In this document: positions 55,530-64,000 of the stretch, piece by piece
Layout of the letters: the number at the start of each line of letters is the position of its first letter
Position numbering within the stretch: position 1 is the first letter of the stretch
Source of the DNA: Acanthosepion pharaonis
Taxonomy: Eukaryota; Mollusca; Cephalopoda; Sepiida; Sepiidae
Reading direction: 5' to 3'
Assembly: GCA_903632075.3 (NCBI GenBank)
Contig: CAHIKZ030000956.1
Coordinates: 62,001 to 126,000 of the forward strand
Length of the DNA: 64,000 nt
Notes under the pieces: generated by a model
Seen by the model: only the letters and a program-made list of their open reading frames with translations
What the model was told of the DNA's origin: nothing
The model's database searches: none
Translations under genes and position numbers: made by a program

Positions 55530-55770
55530 CACCGTCATGGGTATGACGATAAGCTACATCCGTGTCCTCGGTGAGACGATAAACTACATCCGACAGCAAG
55601 GTTTTTGATCAGGAGGTTTTGAGGAGCATAGAACTACCTCTTAATTGCTGTTTTCCCAGGTCCAAAGCGGTCAAAACACTATGAAAGTGTAAAAGTAGAT
55701 TTTAGTACGAGCAATACTTTTTGGAAAAAAATTATTACCAGCTATACACTTTTGAAAAGCAAAATATTAC
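55530..55770 (-). repeat. Family B fragment
   Basis: Complement of GATGTAGTTTATCGTC (twice) and TATTGCTGGTAATAT-like blocks; the middle is deleted. Confidence 0.7.
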
Positions 55771-56847
55771 CAGCAATACAAATCTTGTCGTTGTTAAAGA
55801 ACCCGTTGAAGTTGGTATGCCATAAAACAAAACAAAACATAACCAGGAAAACACAGCATAATTCCATATATATTATTGAGTTCTCGGCTCACCAGATTAA
55901 ACCCCATTGTGTAAGTATAGGGCATATTGTAAACATCACTAAATCCAAATCATCAATATATTAGGAAATGCAGCTCTGTTTATAGACAACTCTGGAACGT
56001 ATTCATCATTTAATAATTTTGCGGCAATACGTGCTTGAAGGTTTTAGGCAATTTTTGATCAACATTTCTTTTCATGGTTAGACATAAGGAATTGTAAATG
56101 TAGGGCTACCTTACACTTAAGTAAAATGATAACAATAATAATATTTATTAAGAATTTATTACAGAAAATATCAAGTTTTACAGAAACATTGTTGACAATT
56201 ATGTATTTAGTTACATAACAAATAATTAAAAATAATATAAATTTTGATGTTATATTTGATGTGTTGTTAGGTATTTTTCATTTTCGCCTTTGTTATTGGC
56301 AGCATTTTAGAATACTTTGGCTGCAATGATAAATTTCCTAAGTTGAACATACTGGATCTATTTCGTTTACGCTTTGTTACCTCCCTTTTCCATTGTTATT
56401 TTTAGATCGCTTTCTTTCGGTCATTTTGATGAGCAATAGCGAAATTTTGAAATTTAGAATGATCTTATTCCAGTTCAAAGATAAAGCCTGTAAAAAGGAA
56501 TATTTTAAATTAATATACGACCAAATATAAAATACTTTTAACAAAAAAAACTTAATGATTTCACTCTAATTATGTAACAATAATGTAATGATATTCTACA
56601 GACAAATCTACGGTTTATGTTACCTCATCTCATTGAATGGTTACAAACTATAAACCTAAATTGAGATTGAAATATTGTGTAATCGGCGCTAATTTTTTGT
56701 AAAATGCTTAAATATGATATAATGAATAATTTGCTGTGAAAAAGGTAAATTTCAATTTTTTGTTGAACACGCCCCTCATCCACCGAACGTGACATATATA
56801 CCCAAGAATTTTTAATATGGCAGATATTACGTCGCCTAAAGAGTTTT
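55771..56847. other. No feature seen
   Basis: AT-rich; no recognisable gene or repeat. Confidence 0.35.
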
Positions 56848-57680
56848 TTTATCATTTCACCCTAAGTAAGGCAATAAATCTACTAAGATGCAAGGGGTTA
56901 TTGGATGTGAAAGAATAATATAAAAAAACATTATTAAGGGGAGATAACAATAAAAGAACAAGAATTAAAAAGACAGAAGTGAATGATTGACATTGCATTT
57001 AAATTTTTGGGAGATCAAAGTTGACTGGAAAGTAAGAAATCGAAAGAGAGATTCACAAGCGAGAAGTGTGAGAAAATAAACTGATAGCATAGAACATACG
57101 GTTACATTTAGACCTTTTAACTGTAAAATGATGAGACCTAGCTGCTAATCCAGTAATCCGCTTAAATCTGTAAAGTCCAAGTAGCAAAACAGAAAGCTCA
57201 TCTGAACAATTATTATGAAAAAATATTATAGACAAGGAAGCTATATAAAGTCTGGGAAAGTGACTGAAGCCGAGATGTCAAGTCAGAACCAATAACATTG
57301 CAGATTCTTCTTTTGATTTTATCAAGAATCTCTAAGTATATAGCAAATACAAGAGACCAGTTTTTGGAGCAATATTCAGTGCATAGGCGAATGGTAGATT
57401 TATACATAAGTGAGATAGATTCTGGTGAGAAAAATTGTCTAACACGACACAGTGAAACAACTTTCCTAGCAGCAGAACTAGCAATTGATTCAATATAATC
57501 TTTCCAATGTCTGTGGAAAACGTTAGCCAGAGAACGCACAATGTCTTACTCTCCCGGAGGTTGGCATCAGCCATATTGATGAAAGGTAAAAAACACTCTC
57601 TAAGATGATTCAAAAGAGAGTGTTTTTTTTTGGAGGTGTTAAAATTTTTAAGCAATTTTGTTGCTGTAGTTAACAATATT
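56848..57680 (-). pseudogene. LINE RT C-terminal copy (minus)
   Basis: Minus strand: LLKNFNTSKKKHSLLNH, NMADANLRESKTLCVLWLTF, a frame change, YIESIASSAARKVVSLCRVR, FFSPESISLMYKSTIRLCTE, ILDKIKRRICNVIGSDLTSR, then NNCSDELSVLLLGLYRFKR near 57230-57150. Same region as 15650-16200 of the intact LINE. Its 3' UTR (to 56848) is shared with 42085-42297 but not with the tail at 5505-5575, so two 3' subfamilies exist. Confidence 0.85.
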
Positions 57681-58154
57681 TTGCAGGTCGTTTTTTAGAT
57701 TATTCCGACGAATAAATGGTACAGACATCATAGATGGAAGAAATTGGAAGACTTTTTGGGTTTTAGAACAGCATTTCAGCTGGATTTATCAGGGTGAGAG
57801 GAATTGATTGGTGATGCAATGAAGAAAATACCGGGAAAGCAACCACAGAATATCGATCTGTGCTTTAAAAAAAGAAAAATATCGACTGAGCAGATTTATA
57901 TTTAGCAAAAGAAAGTGTGAAAATAGCTTAGTGTTGGAGATAAAAGAGGAAGTAAGAGCAGCGAATTTCGAGAGATAAACGGCAGAGGTGAAAAGAAGGT
58001 ACAAAAAGCACAACTAAACAATGGCGGATTCTTTCCTGGTAAAAAGATGATTAATTATCTCTCTATTAATAACATATCCGTCAGCTACGTTTCTATGGCG
58101 TTGCATAATACTTCAGGGTTCCTGAGGAACAATTTAAAACATCCAGTTGAGGCT

Positions 58155-58157
<3 letters not shown>
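57681..58157. other. No feature seen
   Basis: No recognisable content. Confidence 0.35.
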
Positions 58158-58241
<84 letters not shown>

Positions 58242-58254
58242 ATATATATATATA
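58158..58254. repeat. (TA)n microsatellite, about 95 bp
   Basis: Long TA array with one TGTATG interruption. Confidence 0.95.
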
Positions 58255-58501
58255 ATAAATAGAAATCTTATAAGTATAAGAAACTATACTGCTCAGAAAA
58301 CCTTCGGTGTCTTGATTTGCAAATAAACAAGCCAAAACTAAAGGGGAAAAAAGGTATAAAAAAAGAAAGAACCAAGTACATGTACGTTAGCCGAAAATAA
58401 TCGTCCAATATGCAAGTCCAAGGCCTAAAGAAAAAAAACCCGATACGAGTGCCCAAAATAACTAAAATAAAGTGCTCAATACAATGAGTAGAGCAGATCT
58501 A

Positions 58502-58612
58502 GTTAAACCTAGAGAGCCAGACAAACGTACCAAGGTTTCACCTAAGTGGATCGTTAGGGACGATACGCTGAGGTGAAAATTTGGTAGGTTTGTCTGGCTC
58601 TCTAGGTTTAAC

Positions 58613-58614
<2 letters not shown>
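58502..58614. repeat. Family I fold-back hairpin
   Basis: Arms TTAAACCTAGAGAGCCAGAC and its complement enclose, on each strand, AGGTGAAA and GGTA blocks matching the 3' half of the family I motif at 49450-49507. CTGANGA is not preserved on either strand. Confidence 0.85.

Positions 58615-58616
<2 letters not shown>

Positions 58617-58660
<44 letters not shown>
58617..58660. repeat. (TA)n microsatellite
   Basis: TA array abutting the family I hairpin. Confidence 0.95.
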
Positions 58661-58663
<3 letters not shown>

Positions 58664-58842
58664 TTCGAATAAAACGACATTTTAGAGTTGCATTAACCTA
58701 CGAACCACTCGATGAATGTTATGACTACAATCTGTATAAGGTCGTTTTTTTAATCTGCTAGTACTTTCAACTTTGTGTGCAAAAGGATTTCGCCATTTTA
58801 TATCATTAACTTTACGAATCTACTTTTTTGTGTGAATGACTC

Positions 58843-58844
<2 letters not shown>

Positions 58845-58900
<56 letters not shown>
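58845..58900. repeat. (TA)n microsatellite
   Basis: Two TA blocks. 58661-58844 and 58901-59089 are unrecognised. Confidence 0.95.
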
Positions 58901-58901
<1 letters not shown>

Positions 58902-59089
58902 CGTTGAACTGATGTCATAATTCGTTGAAAATTGCACCCCTACCCTACCTAGACTTAACGTCTTTTTGAAACCAACTCGTATTTGATACAATAGTTGTTA
59001 ATAAAAATGAACACGGTACCGCTCCTGTCAAAATGATTGTATTTCTCTGTATCCTTGATAACAAATATTATGAATGTATGTACTTTTAA

Positions 59090-59285
59090 AACTCAGTAAA
59101 TTTTAAAAATAAGTTATTCCAAAATTCGCTTGAAAATGAAACAGAACTATGTTTTAAATTAATTATATAATTGAATCTGAAGTTTTTAGTTTCTGTTTTT
59201 GAAACATGGTAATTCCTTTGTAGCGATGGAAACATATTTTTAAAACAGTTAATTTATAATATTTATGCTCAGTAAATTTATATTG
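59090..59285 (+). repeat. PLE family F 3' UTR fragment
   Basis: Matches 48790-48940 (AATTCGCTTGAAAATGAAACAG, in part; TTTTTGAAACATGG; GTAGCGATGGAAAC). CTGAAGT precedes GAAAC here, a possible hammerhead remnant. Confidence 0.7.
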
Positions 59286-59689
59286 AGCACTGTTTTGTAA
59301 AAAATAAAAATATCAATAAGAACACCGGATTATATATCTTACTGTTCTTTCTTTTTTTTACTATAATATATATATATATTGACCACTAATATTATATATA
59401 TATTCTGATCTACGCCGATTCGTAGTTACGACGCAATGTCCATTAATATTATTTCAACATATACCGTCTGCCTCGTACATACGACACAAGCGATTCGGCG
59501 GAAGGATACATCGTGAGGAGGAAGAATACGATGTCATACGCCACTAGAGTGAGGAAGGCGTTGTAGATTAATTTCTAGTTGTACGCCATATTGGATTGTT
59601 GTGTATTCGTTCTCTTTCCTTTGTGTTGTATTTGTGAAAACTTACTGCCCTTCATACTATCTCCCAACCATAGTGCCACATCTTCTGAT
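59286..59689. other. No feature seen
   Basis: Short TA runs; 59400-59575 has no recognisable content. Confidence 0.35.
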
Positions 59690-59840
59690 GGTGGTGTTTC
59701 AAAGAAAAGCCAAGTCATCACTGTGGAAGTGAAATTAGACATTGTTAAACACTTTGAATAAGGGAGAAACAGTGATGAACATTGGCCAGTTGATTGGCTT
59801 AAGTTGTTCGACTCTCGCTTAAAACATTTACATATGTTGA
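59690..59840 (+). pseudogene. Tigger/pogo-type transposase HTH fragment
   Basis: KKSQVITVEVKLDIVKHFE (59702-59760), then after a frame change KGETVMNIGQLIGLSCSTLA. This is the first helix-turn-helix (CENP-B N-terminal type) of Tigger/Jerky-like transposases. No DDE domain follows. Confidence 0.65.
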
Positions 59841-60199
59841 ATTTACTTGTAAGAGATAAGGACGTTTTCTTGTTAGACTTTAAGTTGGTGAATTCCCGAT
59901 GAAAAAAGAAAAACAATCTTTCGTTTGTTTTTCTTTCTTCCCAAAATTTTGCTGCTGCTTCCGAATACTGAGAGAGAGACAAGATCTTAAGCTTCGTCAT
60001 GTCAACTGCTGTGAGGCAATGACATCACTGACAATAAATATACAAGCAGTTTAAAAAAAATGTCATTATATGTATTATATTTATGTCCTTCATATATTTT
60101 CTTATTATTTTAACTAATGCAATAGAAAATGTGTTGTTATGGTATAGATTATTATTTGACTAGTGCGTAAACATACACCCTTGTGAAAATTAATTGCAG

Positions 60200-60730
60200 T
60201 AAAACGAATAATTCCGTTATTATTTACTTTCTTTTTCGTATCCCTCCAGTGAAACATGACCCAGTGCACATCTTAGTACTTTGTCCATTCCACGAAGTCG
60301 TTTCTTATAGATTGACCACAGATTCTCGATTGGATTTAACTCAAGAGAGTTTCTGGGCCAGTCTATAGTACTTTGATTTGCTCACTAGTAAGGCTTGCCT
60401 GTGTGTTCGTATGTCCATTCTACGATGTCTTTCCTTGCAGACTGACCACAGATTCTCGATTGGATTTAACTCAAGAGAGTTTCTGGGCCAGTCTATAGTA
60501 CTTTGATTTGCTTACTGGTATGGCTTGCCAGTGTGTTCGTGCAACGATACAATTTTCGTACCCTTCCTACAATTTTCGTACAATGTGTTATCTTAGGTGC
60601 GTGACGTAAGTGTTTATTCACGAACAATCGCATTACGACGCATCGTGGGAACGGAAATCTTTTGTAAGCCGGGGACCCCCCTGTAGTCATTCATAGCTTG
60701 TGCAACAATGCGTGGACCTCCAGCCTCACA
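60200..60730 (-). pseudogene. Tc1-like transposase C-terminal fragment with internal duplication
   Basis: Minus strand: LYRCTNTLASHTSKQIKVL (about 60557-60495), then DWPRNSLELNPIENLWSI in 60370-60315, continuing YKKRLRGMDKVLRCALGHVS. The P-N-P-I-E-N-L-W block with its Glu is the third catalytic residue region of Tc1 transposases. A segment of about 115 bp containing this block is present twice (about 60315-60395 and 60435-60515). Stops present. 59841-60199 is unrecognised. Confidence 0.78.
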
Positions 60731-61010
60731 CATTCATGATCGAATGACAAGAACTAGTCAAGATAATTAGAGACTTCTTGTGCTGTATACGATTCGAGTA
60801 GACTGATTGTAAGTAACAGGTTCTTTAATATCCGAATCATGTCACAATGACCTCAGCCAAGGCTGATAATGCCGGTTGTTACACAGTGGTCTCAAAACCA
60901 GAAACCCGTGTAGCAGAATTTATAGAAAATAGAGTATAATATATATTTTCAAAATAAAAAAAAAACTTTTAAAATATATACTTTCCTCTCGTTGGAACAT
61001 CTATAACCTC
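60731..61010. other. No feature seen
   Basis: No recognisable content. Confidence 0.35.
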
Positions 61011-61014
61011 ACTA

Positions 61015-61580
61015 TTTAAATTATTCGGACTATTGGCCTCATCTTTGTCGCCATATTTATTACAACGTTTCGGCCGTTGTACGCTCCAGCCTTCTTCAGG
61101 TGGTTGGAATGTCGAACTGAACCCTTTATTTCACTCACTGCGGTAGACTTTTCTAGTTCTACGTGCCATTTTTAATGGATGTCAATCAGTTATCTCCTGT
61201 TAATTCTCCTCTCCAAGTTCTCCACTGCCTTAACCGGGTATTGAACTCACACTCTTTGGGTCCTAGATCTAATCAACGTCGGTGACAGGATTCAAAGAGT
61301 TGTGAGTTCAATACCCGGTTAAGGCAGTAGATAACTTGGAGAGGGGAATTAACAGGAGATAACTGATAACTGACATCCATGGCACGTGGAACTAGAACAG
61401 TCTACCCCAGTCAGCGAAATAAAGGTTTCAGTTAGACATTCCAACCACCTGAAGAAGGCCGGAGAGTACAACGACCGAAACGTTGTAATAAATATGCTGA
61501 CAAAGATGAGGACAATAGTCCGAATAATTTAAATAGTGTGCATAATATCTCATCTCAGAAATATAGACAGATATCTATAA
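61015..61580. mobile_element. Head-to-head inverted SINE C pair
   Basis: 61015-61275 is a minus-strand SINE C without its constant end; 61280-61580 is a plus-strand SINE C complete to the constant end (CTCAGAAATATAGACAGATA). Arms of about 250 bp face each other at their tRNA-like regions (box B-like complement near 61232, direct GTGAGTTCAATACCCGG near 61302). Confidence 0.9.
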
Positions 61581-61586
61581 CCACTT

Positions 61587-61620
61587 CTCTCTCTTTCTCT
61601 CTGTCTCTGTCACTCTCCCT

Positions 61621-61670
<50 letters not shown>
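61587..61670. repeat. (CT)n(CTAT)n microsatellite
   Basis: Compound array directly after the SINE C constant end. Confidence 0.95.
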
Positions 61671-61673
61671 ACA

Positions 61674-62053
61674 TGGTGAGGCGAAAGTTGCGGACCATAG
61701 TGATAATTTATTAAAAGTATAATGACATATGTAAATTTTATTTACTAGTTATTTAATTGTTATATGTGCTGTTCAAAATGTCCTCCTTGGCAAAATACAA
61801 TTTCAATTCTGTATCTGCATGATACATTGGCATGTCCGAGAGTTTCTTCTGTCATTTTAATGCATTCATATTTAATTCTTTCTTTAAGTTTCTCAATATT
61901 TCCTGGACGCATCTCATAAACAACTGATTTCAAATGGCACCACTGAAAAAAAAAATCCAAAGTTGTGGGGTCTGGTGATATCATTGGTCACTCAACAGGA
62001 CTTTAGTCGACTAATCCATTAACACCTATGGTGTGTGACTTTTGCCTCACCCT
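61674..62053 (-). mobile_element. Deleted mariner-superfamily element with TIRs
   Basis: Ends GGTGAGGCGAAAGT...ACCATAG (61676-61702) and inverted CTATGGTGTGTGACTTTTGC (62025 onward, then CTCACC) are diverged terminal repeats. The minus strand carries the transposase C-terminus: PTTLDFFFQWCHLKSVVYEM, ENIEKLKERI-like and RIEIVFCQGGHFEQ (61984-61760). Most of the transposase is deleted. Confidence 0.75.
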
Positions 62054-62433
62054 GTGCGATAGATTCACTGCAATGGGATCCAAAACAGCTTCTGAAGTGC
62101 TCTCAAGCAAAGAAAATTAACTGCTTGTAATTTTAATGTATTTAGTTAAGATTTAAAATAAAAATATTTATATTACTTTATAAATCTATCAGTTCACATT
62201 TAATAGGATAGACTTTATTATACTTCTGGGCCTGGCTTAACATGGCACAAATCAAAATGGCGGATATTGGGATAGAAAGATTCCGAATCAGAAGAACCTG
62301 TTTTTCTGCTTTGAAAATCAATCTTTGTAATACCTAGTTTTTGACAGGGCTTGAACATTGACTTCTAACACTGTTGGGAAATACATAAGTATTGGTCACA
62401 AAGCAGGTTTCCACTTTTTGGTATGCATATACA

Positions 62434-62760
62434 AGGTGAGCCAAAAATTGTGCACCATAGGGATAAATTATAAGCAATATAATTGCACATGAAAATTTTA
62501 TTTACTAGTTATTTAATTGTTATATGTGCTGTTCAAAATGTCCTCCTCCTTTTATCAAAATACAATTTCAATTCTGTTTGCATGATACATTAACATGTCA
62601 GAGTTTCCTCTGTCATTTTACTGCATTCATATTTCATTCTTTCTTTAAGGGCAAGAATATTTTGGGGCGCGTCTGATAAACAACTGATTTCAAATGACCC
62701 CGCAAAAAAAAAATCAATGGTGTGGGGTCTGGTAACCTCGGGGTCCACTCAACAGGACCT
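62434..62760 (-). pseudogene. Second copy of the same mariner-superfamily end
   Basis: One TIR-like end (AGGTGAGCCAAAAATTGTGC at 62435-62454) and the same transposase C-terminal region as 61760-61984 with frameshifts. The other TIR is not found. 62054-62433 is unrecognised. Confidence 0.7.
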
Positions 62761-63104
62761 CTTCGACTTATTCTTTTCTTAGGCAAATATTCATTTAGCG
62801 TGAAAAAAACAAATTCATTCTTTTTTGCTAATGGATTATTACACAGTAAGAATGTCGGCTGCTATTACTGTATGATAGCTACCGAGGTATTTGTGACATA
62901 CCGTAAATGACGACGCACTCGTTATTGCTGGAAAATGCTCAGACCCCCCCCCAAAAAAAAAACGATGACCTGTTTACTGTTTTTTTAAATGACATCAAAT
63001 CAGTTTACAAACACTAAAATCACTATTTGATTATTTAAAAAAAAAATTTATACAAAATTGTTAATGATTTTTTTATACATAATCAGTTCCCTGTTCACTG
63101 CCTT
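62761..63104. other. No feature seen
   Basis: No recognisable content. Confidence 0.35.
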
Positions 63105-63117
63105 TAACCCAAACGCT

Positions 63118-63156
63118 AGCCCTAACCCCTAACCCCTAACCCTAAACCTAACCTCT
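63118..63156. repeat. Telomere-like CCCTAA tract, degenerate
   Basis: About five imperfect CCCTAA units (CTAACCCCTAACCCCTAACC). Short interstitial tract, not a chromosome end. Confidence 0.75.
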
Positions 63157-63194
63157 TACGCTAACATCTTTCATACTTTCAACATTTGGTAAAT

Positions 63195-63345
63195 ATCATG
63201 TCATAGCAGAAAATGGATGGTAGACATCATACTATAGTAGAAAATGGAAGGTTGATATCATACTATAGTAGAAAATGGAAGGTTGATATCATACTATAGT
63301 AGAAAATGGAAGGTTGATATCATACTATAGTAGCACTGAATGTTG
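63195..63345. repeat. 31-bp minisatellite, about 5 copies
   Basis: Unit AGAAAATGGAAGGTTGATAT plus CATACTATAGT; the middle copies are identical. Confidence 0.95.
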
Positions 63346-63439
63346 ATAGCAAGTGAAGGTATGCTTCACCTGTGACATTTACGCCAAAGTGATCTTCCCA
63401 TATTCCGAGCCGATACCATAATTCTAGGATCGTTTTGTA

Positions 63440-63610
63440 TGTGGCTATCTTTTATCCATCTAGGGAAACGGTGGGTAAACTGCGGCTCGCTAGCCACATG
63501 CGGCTCGTGGTAAATATGCTGACTGAGCACATTTAATATAAGCGGCTCTCATTTTGAACTTTATCGTATGTGGCTCTCGATTTAAGCAAGTGTCGCCATC
63601 CCTGATCTAA
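63440..63610. repeat. GCGGCTC-rich repeat, possibly hAT-like
   Basis: ACTGCGGCTCGCTAGCCACA and further GCGGCTC words resemble common hAT-type non-autonomous elements. Low certainty. 63611-63819 is unrecognised. Confidence 0.35.
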
Positions 63611-63819
63611 GGGGTTTTATTATCAGGCCAATGGTATCGACTGACGTTCCCTACTTAGGTAAAACCTACCATCATCATTGTTTCGCAAAAAAAAAAAAAA
63701 AAATTATTTTCAGCGATCGAGGTCATCTTCATTCAAATCCTGGTTCAGGTGCATTTTGTAAGGATGTAACTGATGTCTGTGGAGAATACGCAAAGCGGAC
63801 CTTTAGCTAACACCTGTCT

Positions 63820-64000
63820 ATTGTCTGTCTATATCTCTGAGTTGAGGTATTATGATTAGTTACATTATTCGAATTGTTATTCTCATCTTCATTGCCATAT
63901 TCACAACGTTTCGACTGCTGTACGTTCTGGCCTTCTTCAGGTGATTGGAATTTCGAACCGAACCTCAAGGACATATGGCCCAGTGGATAAAGACGTTGGT
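63820..64000 (+). repeat. SINE C with inverted tail, cut by window end
   Basis: Inverted tail and body (63822-63968), then a direct head AAGGACATATGGCCCAGTGG running off the window; same architecture as 33315-33765. Confidence 0.8.

Overview
This is a repeat-dominated, AT-rich animal genome segment with no host gene that I can support. The mix suggests a mollusc, most plausibly a cephalopod: very long (TA)n/(CA)n arrays, tRNA-derived SINEs, a 5S-plus-tRNA composite SINE, CR1/Jockey-group and RTE-like LINEs, Penelope-like elements (PLEs) with GIY-YIG endonuclease domains, and Tc1/mariner remnants. The species assignment is inference from repeat style. Repeat families are named here by letters of my own (A to J); they are not database names.

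Layout. 0-1.1 kb holds composite SINE A with six tandem 5S rRNA-derived modules. 1.6-2.9 kb has a purine tract and an RTE-like end. 4.4-5.6 kb is a decayed LINE copy. 7-8 kb is a mariner with inverted terminal repeats, split by a fold-back SINE C. 10.2-10.8 kb is a higher-order ATCT array. 12.8-16.5 kb holds the one intact large gene, a LINE ORF of 963 codons with endonuclease and reverse transcriptase. 16.7-17.9 kb is a mariner broken by an RTE fragment. 18.2-18.7, 26.0-26.8 and 27.7-28.2 kb are minisatellites. 31.4-36.2 kb has LINE and RTE pieces with nested SINEs and a tandem array grown from a SINE tail. 37.8-41.4 kb carries several hammerhead-ribozyme-like motifs next to TA arrays. 46.4-50.3 kb is a PLE cluster including a large head-to-head inverted repeat. 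51.5-53.0 kb is a candidate TIR element holding a Ty3/gypsy-type integrase fragment between SINE arms. 56.8-64 kb contains LINE, Tigger-like, Tc1-like and other DDE remnants, a large inverted SINE pair and a short telomere-like tract.

How the parts relate. SINE A ends in about 100 bp that is also found at the 3' end of a LINE copy, as expected if the SINE borrows LINE machinery. SINE C insertions repeatedly keep one constant 3' end and carry an inverted copy of themselves on the other side; three have clear target-site duplications, so the inverted structure was the inserted unit. The best candidate for an overlooked system is a set of CTGANGA / hairpin / GAAA modules, some meeting the type I hammerhead consensus, spread over several repeat families and usually beside TA arrays or 3' of PLE endonuclease sequence.
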